Shown here: piece after piece, positions 56,663 through 64,000 of the stretch
How positions within the stretch are numbered: position 1 is the first letter of the stretch
How the letters are laid out: each line of letters opens with the position of its first letter
Assembly: GCF_008064665.1 (NCBI RefSeq)
Contig: NZ_VRZA01000002.1
Span: 620,001 to 684,000, forward strand
Length of the DNA: 64,000 nucleotides
Source: Parahaliea maris
GTDB lineage: Bacteria; Pseudomonadota; Gammaproteobacteria; Pseudomonadales; Halieaceae
Direction: 5' to 3'
Position numbers and translations under genes: made by a program
The notes under the pieces: model-generated
Database searches by the model: none
What the model was told of the DNA's origin: nothing
What the model saw: only the letters and a program-made list of their open reading frames with translations

Positions 56663-57883
56663 ATGACAACAGAGATCGACAAAACCCTTTTTGACACGGT
56701 TCCCGATGCCGAGGGCCGATTCGGTGTGTACGGTGGCAAGTTTGTCGCCGAAACCCTGATGTCGGCCCTGGCCGAACTCGAGAGCCTGTACCGCAAGCTC
56801 TCGAACGATCCGGAGTTCCAGCGCGAGCTCGACGAGGATCTGGCCCACTATGTCGGCCGGCCGTCACCGCTGTATTTCGCCCGTCGCTGGTCCGAGCAGA
56901 TTGGCGGGGCGCGTATCTACCTCAAGCGCGAAGACCTCAACCATACCGGTGCCCACAAGGTGAACAACACCATCGGCCAGGCCCTGCTGGCCAAGCACAT
57001 GGGCAAGCGCCGGGTGATCGCCGAGACCGGCGCCGGACAACACGGGGTGGCCACTGCCACCATCGCTGCGCGCCTGGGACTCGAGTGCCAGGTGTTCATG
57101 GGTGAGGAGGACGTACGCCGCCAGGCGCTCAACGTCTATCGCATGAAATTGCTGGGCGCCGAAGTCATACCCGTCACTTCGGGTTCGAAGACCCTCAAGG
57201 ACGCGATGAACGAAGCCATGCGCGACTGGGTGACCAACGTCGACGACACCTTCTACATCATCGGTACCGTGGCCGGCCCGCATCCCTACCCGGAAATCGT
57301 GCGGGACTTCCAGTGCGTGATCGGCCGCGAGGCGCGGGCCCAGTCGCTGGAGCAGACCGGGCGCCTGCCGGATGCGCTGGTGGCCTGCGTCGGCGGTGGT
57401 TCCAACGCCATCGGCCTGTTCCACCCCTTCCTCAAGGATGACGGCGTGGCCATGTACGGGGTCGAGGCGGGAGGTCACGGTGTCGCTACCGGGGAGCATG
57501 CGGCGCCGCTGACGGCAGGTACCCCCGGCGTGCTGCACGGCAACCGGACCTACCTGATGCAGGACGAGGACGGCCAGATTCTGCACACCCACTCGGTGTC
57601 TGCGGGGCTGGACTACCCCGGTGTCGGTCCCGAGCACAGCTGGTTGAAGGATATCGGCCGCGTCCAGTACGTGGTGGCGGACGACAAGGAGGCACTGGAT
57701 GCCTTCCACACCCTGACCCGGGTTGAAGGCATCATGCCGGCGCTGGAAAGCAGCCACGCACTCGCCTATGCGGGCAAACTGGCGGCGGGCATGAGCCCCG
57801 ACCAGCACATCGTGGTCAACCTGTCCGGCCGCGGGGACAAGGACATTCATACCGTTGCCGAAATCGACGGCATTCAGTTTTAA
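56663..57883 (+). CDS. trpB: Tryptophan synthase beta chain TrpB
   Basis: PLP enzyme joining indole and serine to make tryptophan; 406 residues, of the TrpB1 type that partners TrpA. The Schiff-base Lys is in [16 protein letters not shown] (about 99). [29 protein letters not shown] (cofactor phosphate loop) and the C-terminal [10 protein letters not shown] are all present. It lies between trpF and trpA; the trpF-trpB-trpA trio is inserted before accD compared with Pseudomonas, which has only trpF there. Confidence 0.98.
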   Translation: MTTEIDKTLFDTVPDAEGRFGVYGGKFVAETLMSALAELESLYRKLSNDPEFQRELDEDLAHYVGRPSPLYFARRWSEQIGGARIYLKREDLNHTGAHKVNNTIGQALLAKHMGKRRVIAETGAGQHGVATATIAARLGLECQVFMGEEDVRRQALNVYRMKLLGAEVIPVTSGSKTLKDAMNEAMRDWVTNVDDTFYIIGTVAGPHPYPEIVRDFQCVIGREARAQSLEQTGRLPDALVACVGGGSNAIGLFHPFLKDDGVAMYGVEAGGHGVATGEHAAPLTAGTPGVLHGNRTYLMQDEDGQILHTHSVSAGLDYPGVGPEHSWLKDIGRVQYVVADDKEALDAFHTLTRVEGIMPALESSHALAYAGKLAAGMSPDQHIVVNLSGRGDKDIHTVAEIDGIQF

Positions 57884-57893
57884 GGGGATAGTG

Positions 57894-58715
57894 GTGAGTC
57901 GTATTGCTGGACGTTTTCAGGAACTGGCCGCCCAGGGCCGCAAGGCGCTGATCCCCTACGTGGTGGCCGGTGACCCGGGGGTCGCCGTGACCGTACCGCT
58001 GATGCATGCGCTGGTGGAGGCGGGGGCCGACATTATCGAACTGGGGGTGCCGTTTTCGGATCCCATGTCGGAAGGTCCCACCATCCAGCTCGCTCACGAG
58101 CGGGCGTTGGCCAACAAGGTGCGCCTGCGGGATGCCCTGGACATGGTGCGGGCATTTCGCGAGCAGGACAGCACCACCCCCGTGCTGTTGATGGGCTATG
58201 CCAACCCTGTCGAGCGGATGGGGTACGCCGCCTTCGCCGACGCCGCCACGGCCGCTGGCGTAGACGCTCTGCTGACCGTTGATATCCCCCCGGAGGAGGT
58301 GGCGGGTGTCAACGCCGAGCTGCACCGGGTGGGGATGGACAACATCTTCCTTATTGCACCCACCACTCCGGATGCGCGCATTGCAACGATCACCGGGCAG
58401 GCCAGCGGTTTTATCTATTACGTGGCGCTGAAGGGCGTTACCGGCGCTGGACACCTCGATACCGCTGATGTGGCGGCCCATCTGGCCCGTATCCGGGAAA
58501 CCACGGATCTGCCCCTGGCGGTGGGTTTCGGCATCAAGGACGCGGCTTCGGCGCGCGCGGTGGCGGAGGTGGCCGAAGGCGTTGTCGTGGGCAGTGCTCT
58601 GGTCCAGCGTCTGGCTGAATCAGCCGCGGCGGGTGCCAGCAATGAGCAGACGATTGCCCACGCAGTGGAATTACTGAGTGAAATACGTCGCGGAATTGAC
58701 GGCGCTTCTTTCTAG
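57894..58715 (+). CDS. trpA: Tryptophan synthase alpha chain TrpA
   Basis: Cleaves indole-3-glycerol phosphate to indole and glyceraldehyde phosphate and passes indole to TrpB. The 273-residue barrel contains the catalytic Glu in [18 protein letters not shown] (about 48-65; the DP is part of the signature), a catalytic Asp region [10 protein letters not shown], and the phosphate site [25 protein letters not shown] cited in part. The start GTG 57894 has AGGGG 7 bases upstream; the adjacent GTG at 57891 is equally in frame. It begins 10 bases after the trpB stop. Confidence 0.97.
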   Translation: MSRIAGRFQELAAQGRKALIPYVVAGDPGVAVTVPLMHALVEAGADIIELGVPFSDPMSEGPTIQLAHERALANKVRLRDALDMVRAFREQDSTTPVLLMGYANPVERMGYAAFADAATAAGVDALLTVDIPPEEVAGVNAELHRVGMDNIFLIAPTTPDARIATITGQASGFIYYVALKGVTGAGHLDTADVAAHLARIRETTDLPLAVGFGIKDAASARAVAEVAEGVVVGSALVQRLAESAAAGASNEQTIAHAVELLSEIRRGIDGASF

Positions 58716-58732
58716 TTACCAGCCCTGACGTT

Positions 58733-58738
58733 TATAAT
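58733..58738 (+). promoter_or_regulatory. Putative -10 box for accD-folC
   Basis: Perfect TATAAT 25 bases upstream of the accD ATG, in the 48 bp gap after trpA. A TTGACG at 58696-58701 is too far away (31 bases) to be its -35. This suggests accD can be transcribed apart from trpFBA. Confidence 0.4.
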
Positions 58739-58763
58739 TGCCGGCAATAAAGCGGGAGAAGCC

Positions 58764-59705
58764 ATGAGCTGGATAGACAAGATTCTGCCTTCCGGGGTGC
58801 GTAAGGAAGAGGGGAGCCGTCGCGCCAATGTGCCGGAGGGGTTGTGGACCAAGTGCGTGAAATGCGAGGCGGTCCTGTACCGGCCGGACCTGGAGCGCAA
58901 CGGCGACGTCTGCCCCAAGTGCGACCATCACATGCGGATCGGCGCCCGCCGTCGCCTCGACATCTTCCTCGACCAGGAAGGGCGAGAGGAAATCCTCAGT
59001 AATGTGGAGCCCGTGGACCGGCTCAAGTTCAAGGACAAGAAACGCTATCGCGATCGCCTCACCGCGGCGCAGAAGTCCACCGGCGAGAAGGATGCCCTGA
59101 TCGCCATGCGGGGCACGCTGCAGGGTATGCCGCTGGTGACGGTGGCTTTCGAATTCGCCTTCCACGGTGGCTCCATGGGTTACGCGGTGGGCGAGAAGTT
59201 CACCCGGGCGGCCCAGATCGCACTGGAGGAGGGCATACCGCTGGTCTGTTTCTCCGCATCCGGTGGTGCCCGCATGCAGGAAGCGCTTATCTCGCTGATG
59301 CAGATGGCCAAGACTTCCGCGGTGATCGAGCGCATGAAACTGGCTGGCGTGCCCTATGTCTCGGTCATGACCGACCCGATCTACGGCGGCGTCTCCGCTT
59401 CGCTGGCCCTGCTGGGTGACATTAACGTCGCCGAGCCTGATGCCCGCGCCGGGTTTGCCGGTCCCAACATCATCGAGCAGACCATCCGCCAGAAACTGCC
59501 GAAAGGGTTCCAGCGCAGTGAATTCCTGCTGGAACACGGCGCCATCGACATGATCGTGCATCGCAATGACATGCGCGACACGCTCGGTCGCCTGCTGGCC
59601 AAGTTCACTGCCCGCGAATTGGCGGACAGCGCACCCGTCGAACCGGAAGAGGTGGTCGAAGCGGTACTCGAAGAAGACCTGGAGTCCGCCCCGGACAATG
59701 ACTGA
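58764..59705 (+). CDS. accD: Acetyl-CoA carboxylase carboxyltransferase subunit beta AccD
   Basis: Carboxyltransferase beta subunit for malonyl-CoA synthesis, works with AccA in an alpha2-beta2 unit. The 313 residues begin with a zinc finger Cx2C-x15-Cx2C (CVKC ... CPKC, about residues 30-52), followed by the crotonase-type carboxyltransferase fold with [20 protein letters not shown] (about 171-190) and [16 protein letters not shown]. accA is not in the window. folC starts 8 bases before its stop, so the two are coupled. Confidence 0.98.
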   Translation: MSWIDKILPSGVRKEEGSRRANVPEGLWTKCVKCEAVLYRPDLERNGDVCPKCDHHMRIGARRRLDIFLDQEGREEILSNVEPVDRLKFKDKKRYRDRLTAAQKSTGEKDALIAMRGTLQGMPLVTVAFEFAFHGGSMGYAVGEKFTRAAQIALEEGIPLVCFSASGGARMQEALISLMQMAKTSAVIERMKLAGVPYVSVMTDPIYGGVSASLALLGDINVAEPDARAGFAGPNIIEQTIRQKLPKGFQRSEFLLEHGAIDMIVHRNDMRDTLGRLLAKFTARELADSAPVEPEEVVEAVLEEDLESAPDND

Positions 59706-61026
59706 CACCAGCCTCTCAGCCTGGCTGGGCCGGCTGGAGGCACTGCATCCCCGGGAAATCGACCTGGGCCTGGAGCGGGTCGGTGCCGTCGCCAAACGGC
59801 TCGGCCTGCTGCCGGTGGAAGTGCCGGTGGTGACCATTGCCGGTACCAATGGCAAGGGCTCGACGGCTGCGGCGCTCGAGGCCCTGTTGCTTGCGGCGGG
59901 GCGCAGTCCGGGCGTGTATACCTCCCCGCACCTCCTGCGTTACAACGAACGCATTCGCGTGGCTGGCAACGAGGCTGAAGACGCGGTGATCGTGCGCGCC
60001 TTCGAGGCAATCGACCAGGCGCGCGAGTCCATCTCCCTGAGCTATTTCGAATTTGCCACCCTCGCGGCGCTGTGGGTGTTTCGCGACGCCGGGGCAGACG
60101 TCCTGGTGCTGGAAGTCGGTCTCGGCGGCCGCCTCGATGCGGTGAACATTGTCGATGCCGATGTGGCGGTCATCACCGCTATCGGACTCGACCACCAGGA
60201 CTGGCTGGGTGACGACCTCGATACCATCGCGCGCGAGAAAGCCGGCATCCTGAGAGCCGGACGTCCGGCGGTGATCAGTGACAGCGCGCCGCCGGCCGGT
60301 CTTGCTGCCGCCGTGGCAGAGAGCGGGGCGACAGGCCTGTTCCTGGGTCGGGACTTTTTTTGTGACCGCTCTGGCAGTTTCTGCGACCTTTCAGACAGTG
60401 TCTCCGACCTTCCGGCGGGCTCCTGGCAGGCGCGTTTGCTGGGCGCGGACGGTCAGCACTACCGGCTGCCACCCCTGGAGGAAGGGGCCCTGCTCCCGGC
60501 CAATCTCTGCGGGGCTTTGCAGGCCTTGCAGCTACTGGGCCTGGATCCAGCGGCATTGGACGTTCCGGCCGTGTTGTCCGGGGTGCACCCCGTCGGGCGT
60601 CGCCAGCAGCGTAAGATAGCCGGACGGGACTACCTGCTGGATGTGGCTCACAACCCCCAGTCGATTCATAAATTAATTGAATATATCGATGCAAGTGATT
60701 GTAATGGAAAGACTATTGCAATTTTTTCTGCCATGAAAGACAAGGACTTGCCGGGGATGTTGCGCCCCCTGCACGGTTGTTTCGACGCCTGGTTCCTGGC
60801 GGACCAACCCGATAACCCTCGCGCTGCCACAGCCTCCGGGGTGGCAGACTTGCTGCGGGCGCAAGGCGAGTTCATGATCAGTGTCAGCAAGAATCTGCGT
60901 CAGGCGCTGCGCCGGGCCCAGAGCGTAACGGAAGCCGGCGACCGGCTGGTGATTTTCGGGTCGTTTTTTACCGTGGCAGCTGTGCTGCCGCTTTTGGACA
61001 GGGATGAGGACAGGGGCAGGGCGTGA
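59698..61026 (+). CDS. folC: Bifunctional dihydrofolate/folylpolyglutamate synthase FolC
   Basis: Adds glutamate to dihydropteroate and folates. The 442 residues contain [20 protein letters not shown] (P-loop, about 42-61), [28 protein letters not shown] and the linker-C-terminal domain with [13 protein letters not shown] (about 318-330). Two oddities lie inside it: a degenerate three-unit 7-residue repeat ([21 protein letters not shown]; 60361-60423) and an AT-rich patch around 60661-60740 (see findings). Neither breaks the frame or a recognised motif. It overlaps accD by 8 bases and dedD by 4 bases. Confidence 0.96.
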   Translation: MTDTSLSAWLGRLEALHPREIDLGLERVGAVAKRLGLLPVEVPVVTIAGTNGKGSTAAALEALLLAAGRSPGVYTSPHLLRYNERIRVAGNEAEDAVIVRAFEAIDQARESISLSYFEFATLAALWVFRDAGADVLVLEVGLGGRLDAVNIVDADVAVITAIGLDHQDWLGDDLDTIAREKAGILRAGRPAVISDSAPPAGLAAAVAESGATGLFLGRDFFCDRSGSFCDLSDSVSDLPAGSWQARLLGADGQHYRLPPLEEGALLPANLCGALQALQLLGLDPAALDVPAVLSGVHPVGRRQQRKIAGRDYLLDVAHNPQSIHKLIEYIDASDCNGKTIAIFSAMKDKDLPGMLRPLHGCFDAWFLADQPDNPRAATASGVADLLRAQGEFMISVSKNLRQALRRAQSVTEAGDRLVIFGSFFTVAAVLPLLDRDEDRGRA

Positions 61027-61661
61027 ATAACGTGCTCAAGCAGCGCCTGGTGGGCGCGTTGATCCTGGTGGCACTGGGCGTTGTGTTCTGGCCCATCATC
61101 TTCGTCGAACCGGAGTCGGCCCGGCAGGCGCCTGTGGTGCGGATGCCGCCGCCGCCCGCCATCGATACCACGCCCCTGGCCTCGCCCGACAAGGTCGGCC
61201 TGAGAGGTTCACCGCCGCTGGATGCCGATGACGGCCTGGCGGAGCCCAATCTGCCCGCCGCCCCCGACGCCAATGCCGTGTCGGTGCTGGTAGCCGACGC
61301 GGAACCCGAGGCCCCCGAGGCGGAGCCCGCCCCGGCGATTACTCCCCCCGACGACAAGGCGATTGCAGCGCGCGCCCGGGAGGAGCGTCCGGCCCAGCCG
61401 GAGATCGATGACCAGGGCATCCCTGTGGCGTGGACACTGCAAGTGATCAGCGTCAGCCGCAAGGAGGGGGCCGACCAGACCCTGCAGCGGCTCCAGGCGA
61501 TGGGCCACAAAGCCTATGTCAAAGTCGCCGAGGTCGAGGGGCGCAAGGTGTTCCGGGTCTATGTGGGCCCGAAATTCGAACGCGCCCGCCTCGACGACAT
61601 CAAGGCCGATGTCGATCGCCAGTTCGGCGTCAAATCCATGGTCAGGCGCTACTACCCTTGA
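61023..61661 (+). CDS. dedD: SPOR-domain cell-division protein DedD
   Basis: A 212-residue bitopic inner-membrane protein with a periplasmic SPOR domain that binds denuded septal peptidoglycan. One transmembrane segment (LVGALILVALGVVFWPIIFV, about residues 8-27), a long Pro/Ala/Glu-rich linker (about 30-135) and a C-terminal SPOR domain (about 140-212; AWTLQVISVSRKEGADQTLQ then GRKVFRVYVGPKFERA). GTG start overlapping the folC stop (GTGA). The gene order folC-dedD-cvpA-purF is conserved in gammaproteobacteria. Confidence 0.93.
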   Translation: MNNVLKQRLVGALILVALGVVFWPIIFVEPESARQAPVVRMPPPPAIDTTPLASPDKVGLRGSPPLDADDGLAEPNLPAAPDANAVSVLVADAEPEAPEAEPAPAITPPDDKAIAARAREERPAQPEIDDQGIPVAWTLQVISVSRKEGADQTLQRLQAMGHKAYVKVAEVEGRKVFRVYVGPKFERARLDDIKADVDRQFGVKSMVRRYYP

Positions 61662-61764
61662 GCCGGCGATCGCGCCATTGTTACCTTCACCGGGTCCCGG
61701 AAGCGGAATTGTCCCGGTGTTTTGGCGGCGGGTGCTCTGGTAGAATGCGCCCGCAACGGGACGG

Positions 61765-62301
61765 GTGGAACCCTTGGAATTGACGCAACTGACCTGGGTC
61801 GACTGGGCCATTCTGAGTATCGTCGGGTTGTCCACGCTGGTCAGCCTGTGGCGCGGCTTCACGCGCGAGGCCCTGTCGCTGCTGGGCTGGGTGGTGGCCT
61901 TTGTCGTCGCCAACCTGTTTGCCAGTGAGCTGGCTACCAGCCTCACCGGCTACATCAGCAATATCACCGCTCGCTACATTGCCGCCTGGCTGTTGCTGTT
62001 CATTGCCGTGCTGGTGGTGTTCGGCATTGTCAGCATGGTCATGTCGCAGCTGGTCAAGGCGACCGGACTCGGCGCCACCGACCGCCTGCTGGGTACGATA
62101 TTCGGTTTTACCCGTGGGGTGGTGATTGTCATGGTGCTGGTGTTCCTGATCCGCGAGCTGCTGCCGCCCAGGGATCAGGTCTGGCTCCACCAGGCCCATT
62201 TGATGCCCCAGGTGGACGCCCTGATGGACTGGGCCCGGGGCACCCTGTCACGCTTTGATACCGACAGTCTCTCGGCGCTCACGCCGGGTCAGTCGGTGTA
62301 G
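61765..62301 (+). CDS. cvpA: CvpA family membrane protein
   Basis: A 178-residue protein with four predicted membrane helices (VDWAILSIVGLSTLVSLWRG; ALSLLGWVVAFVVANLFAS; YIAAWLLLFIAVLVVFGIVS; GVVIVMVLVFLIRELL). The CvpA/colicin V production family is linked to envelope and biofilm functions but its molecular job is not settled. The FTREALSLLGW motif is typical. The start is uncertain: GTG 61765 is used here; a TTG at 61774 has GGTGGA 4 bases before it. It lies 42 bases upstream of purF, its usual partner. Confidence 0.93.
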   Translation: MEPLELTQLTWVDWAILSIVGLSTLVSLWRGFTREALSLLGWVVAFVVANLFASELATSLTGYISNITARYIAAWLLLFIAVLVVFGIVSMVMSQLVKATGLGATDRLLGTIFGFTRGVVIVMVLVFLIRELLPPRDQVWLHQAHLMPQVDALMDWARGTLSRFDTDSLSALTPGQSV

Positions 62302-62343
62302 GTTGGAACCCGCGGCGTACGCGCCGCAATGAGGAAGTGAAAC

Positions 62344-63867
62344 ATGTGTGGTCTGGTTGGACTGGTCGGGCACGGCAACGTCGCCCCGGATATCTACGAC
62401 GCCCTGACGGTTCTGCAGCACCGCGGGCAGGACGCAGCGGGTATCATGACCTGCAGCGCCGGGCGCTTTCACCAGCGCAAGCGTGAAGGCCTGGTGCGGG
62501 ACGTGTTCCAGCAGCACCACATGCAGCGCCTGCAGGGCCCGATCGGTATCGGTCATGTCCGCTACCCCACCGCCGGTAGCTCCGGCACTGCGCTGGCGCA
62601 GCCGTTTTATGTGAATTCCCCCTACGGTATTGCCCTGGCCCACAACGGCAATCTGACCAACGCCGAGCAACTGGCAAAGGAACTGTTCCAGGACGACCTG
62701 CGACACCTCAATACCGATTCGGACTCCGAGGTCCTGCTGAACGTGTTCGCCCACGAGATGCAGACCCTGGGCAAACTGAGCCCCAGCCCCGATGACATTT
62801 TCAAGGCCGTGGAGGCCGTCCACCGGCGTTGCCGCGGCGGCTATGCCGCAGTGGCCATGCTGGTCGATTACGGTGTGGTCGGTTTCCGCGACCCCAACGG
62901 CATCCGCCCCCTGGTGGTGGGTAAACGCGAGAGCGCCAATGGCGAGGAGTACATGGTGGCCTCCGAGAGTGTCGCCCTCGACGTGCTCGGCTACCAGTTG
63001 ATCGACGACGTCGCCCCGGGTGAGGCCGTCTTTATCGATAGCGAGGGCCGTCTGCACCGGCGCCAGTGCGCCGCGGAGCACGAACTCAAACCCTGCATTT
63101 TCGAACATGTCTACTTCGCCCGTCCCGACTCCCTGATGGACGGTATCTCGGTGTACAAGACCCGGATGCGCCAGGGCGAGGCACTGGCGCGCAAGATCCT
63201 GCGCGAGCGTCCCGACCACGATATCGACGTGGTGATCCCGATCCCGGATACCAGTCGCATTGCCGCCCAGTCCATGGCCCACGAACTGGGGCTCAAGTTC
63301 CGCGAAGGCTTCATGAAGAACCGGTATATCGGCCGCACCTTCATCATGCCCGGGCAGAGCCAGCGCAAGAAATCGGTGCGTCAGAAACTCAACCCGGTAC
63401 CGCTGGAATTCGAGGGCAAGAACGTGATGCTGGTGGATGATTCCATCGTGCGCGGCACCACCTGTCGGCAGATTATCCAGATGGCCCGGGACGCCGGTGC
63501 GAAAAATGTGTATTTCGCTTCCGCCGCACCACCGGTGCGCTATCCCAACGTCTATGGCATCGATATGCCATCCGCCACCGAACTGATTGCCCACGACCGC
63601 AGTGTCGAGGAAGTCGGGGAGCTGATTGGCGCCGACTGGCTGGTATTCCAGGACCTCGAGGACCTGGTGGAATGCTCCCGTGAGGGCAACGAGGCCGTGG
63701 ACGGTTTCGACTGTTCCGTGTTTAACGGGCAGTATATAACCGGTGATGTCGACCAGAACTACCTGAACCGGATCGAATCGCTGCGTAACGACGAGGCCCA
63801 GAGTGCCAGCCGTGCCCGCCTGCAGGAAGAGGGGGCGGTCGTCGGCCTGCACAACGACGCCAGCTGA
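62344..63867 (+). CDS. purF: Amidophosphoribosyltransferase PurF
   Basis: First committed step of purine synthesis, PRPP plus glutamine to phosphoribosylamine. The 507 residues begin MCGLVGLVG, so Cys2 is the N-terminal glutaminase nucleophile after Met removal. The glutaminase domain (to about 235) includes [13 protein letters not shown] and [12 protein letters not shown]. The phosphoribosyltransferase domain carries the PRPP motif [18 protein letters not shown] (about 361-378). The E. coli-type lineage without a 4Fe-4S cluster fits. A 6-base stem (62312-62327) precedes its ribosome site AGGAAGTG. Confidence 0.98.
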   Translation: MCGLVGLVGHGNVAPDIYDALTVLQHRGQDAAGIMTCSAGRFHQRKREGLVRDVFQQHHMQRLQGPIGIGHVRYPTAGSSGTALAQPFYVNSPYGIALAHNGNLTNAEQLAKELFQDDLRHLNTDSDSEVLLNVFAHEMQTLGKLSPSPDDIFKAVEAVHRRCRGGYAAVAMLVDYGVVGFRDPNGIRPLVVGKRESANGEEYMVASESVALDVLGYQLIDDVAPGEAVFIDSEGRLHRRQCAAEHELKPCIFEHVYFARPDSLMDGISVYKTRMRQGEALARKILRERPDHDIDVVIPIPDTSRIAAQSMAHELGLKFREGFMKNRYIGRTFIMPGQSQRKKSVRQKLNPVPLEFEGKNVMLVDDSIVRGTTCRQIIQMARDAGAKNVYFASAAPPVRYPNVYGIDMPSATELIAHDRSVEEVGELIGADWLVFQDLEDLVECSREGNEAVDGFDCSVFNGQYITGDVDQNYLNRIESLRNDEAQSASRARLQEEGAVVGLHNDAS

Positions 63868-63875
63868 GAACAGAG

Positions 63876-64000
63876 ATGACAGACCAGCACGACAACGACC
63901 CCCTCGCGGGGGCCCATATTGAGACCCTGGCGGTACGCTCGGGTATCTCCCGCTCCCCGGAGGGCGAACACAGCGAGCCGATCTACACCACCTCGAGCTA
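63876..64000 (+). CDS. metZ: O-succinylhomoserine sulfhydrylase MetZ, N-terminal fragment (3' end outside window)
   Basis: Only 41 full codons are visible before the window ends. The reading is MTDQHDNDPLAGAHIETLAV followed by RSGISRSPEGEHSEPIYTTS, which matches the start of the cystathionine gamma-synthase-like PLP family, and particularly MetZ (TLAVR.G..R.PEGEH.EPI..TSS). The ATG is preceded by GAGAACAGAG and lies 8 bases after purF. purF-metZ adjacency is the Pseudomonas arrangement, which supports the call. The rest of the gene, including the PLP Lys, is not visible. Confidence 0.85.
   Translation, partial: MTDQHDNDPLAGAHIETLAVRSGISRSPEGEHSEPIYTTSS

Noticed and set aside
62312-62327. GCGGCG-TACG-CGCCGC stem before purF as a purine riboswitch
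   Set aside because: A single short stem with no conserved riboswitch core. At most a small leader hairpin.
62248-63852. Long open frame on the minus strand opposite purF (about 534 codons)
   Set aside because: purF is certain on the plus strand. The antisense frame reads as His/Gly/Val-rich sequence with no domain.

Overview
This is a 64 kb, GC-rich (roughly 64-65% G+C by eye) chromosomal window that is almost fully coding. Gene families and order point to a gammaproteobacterium. The right-hand block lysR / leuC-leuD-leuB-asd-fimV-truA-trpF-...-accD-folC-dedD-cvpA-purF-metZ is the Pseudomonas-type arrangement, but trpB and trpA lie between trpF and accD. The TonB receptors, paired acyl-CoA dehydrogenases, luciferase-like oxidoreductases and DUF819 proteins suggest a marine oligotroph of the OM60/NOR5 (Halieaceae) kind. 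That placement is inference. I see no rRNA or tRNA gene, CRISPR array, transposase, integrase or phage gene.

Layout. 1-1830: 3' part of the helicase gene hrpB. 1827-11047: two minus-strand TonB-dependent receptors, a YgiQ radical-SAM protein, a small outer-membrane beta-barrel protein and a voltage-gated-type ion channel with a zinc ribbon. 11261-15651: proline catabolism, with putA divergent from an Lrp-type regulator. 15727-17001: a DUF819 membrane protein. 17002-17418: a gene-free stretch holding two related palindromic elements. 17419-19468: a half-size asparaginase and a two-domain polyphosphate kinase 2. 19558-25070: tamA-tamB for outer-membrane biogenesis. 25119-30378: an OmpA-type lipoprotein, a nitrobindin-like beta-barrel, a DUF457 membrane protein, a class V aminotransferase, a second DUF819 protein and a cupin. 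30487-33093: ppdK. 33420-39865: an oxidative catabolic island with a Tat-exported FAD oxidoreductase, two luciferase-like oxidoreductases and an acyl-CoA dehydrogenase pair. 39959-44889: two lipoproteins, a helix-turn-helix protein with a basic tail, and rlmKL. 44890-45206: a gene-free stretch with DnaA boxes and an AT-rich patch. 45207-48234: an MDR reductase, a flavodoxin-like protein, a thioesterase and a LysR regulator. 48378-64000: the biosynthetic block (leucine, aspartate family, tryptophan, fatty acid, folate, purine, methionine) with fimV and truA.

How the genes work together. The right third is housekeeping biosynthesis with tight coupling (4-base overlaps leuC/leuD and folC/dedD, 8-base overlap accD/folC). 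The left two thirds mix envelope functions (TonB receptors, TamAB, OmpA lipoprotein, FimV further right) with oxidation of amino acids and acyl-CoAs. The least explained features are the twin palindromes at 17.1-17.4 kb, the DnaA-box region at 45.0-45.2 kb, the twin operator-like dyads before the FAD oxidoreductase, and the heteromeric-looking acyl-CoA dehydrogenase pair. No clearly new multi-gene system such as a defence island or toxin-antitoxin module is visible.
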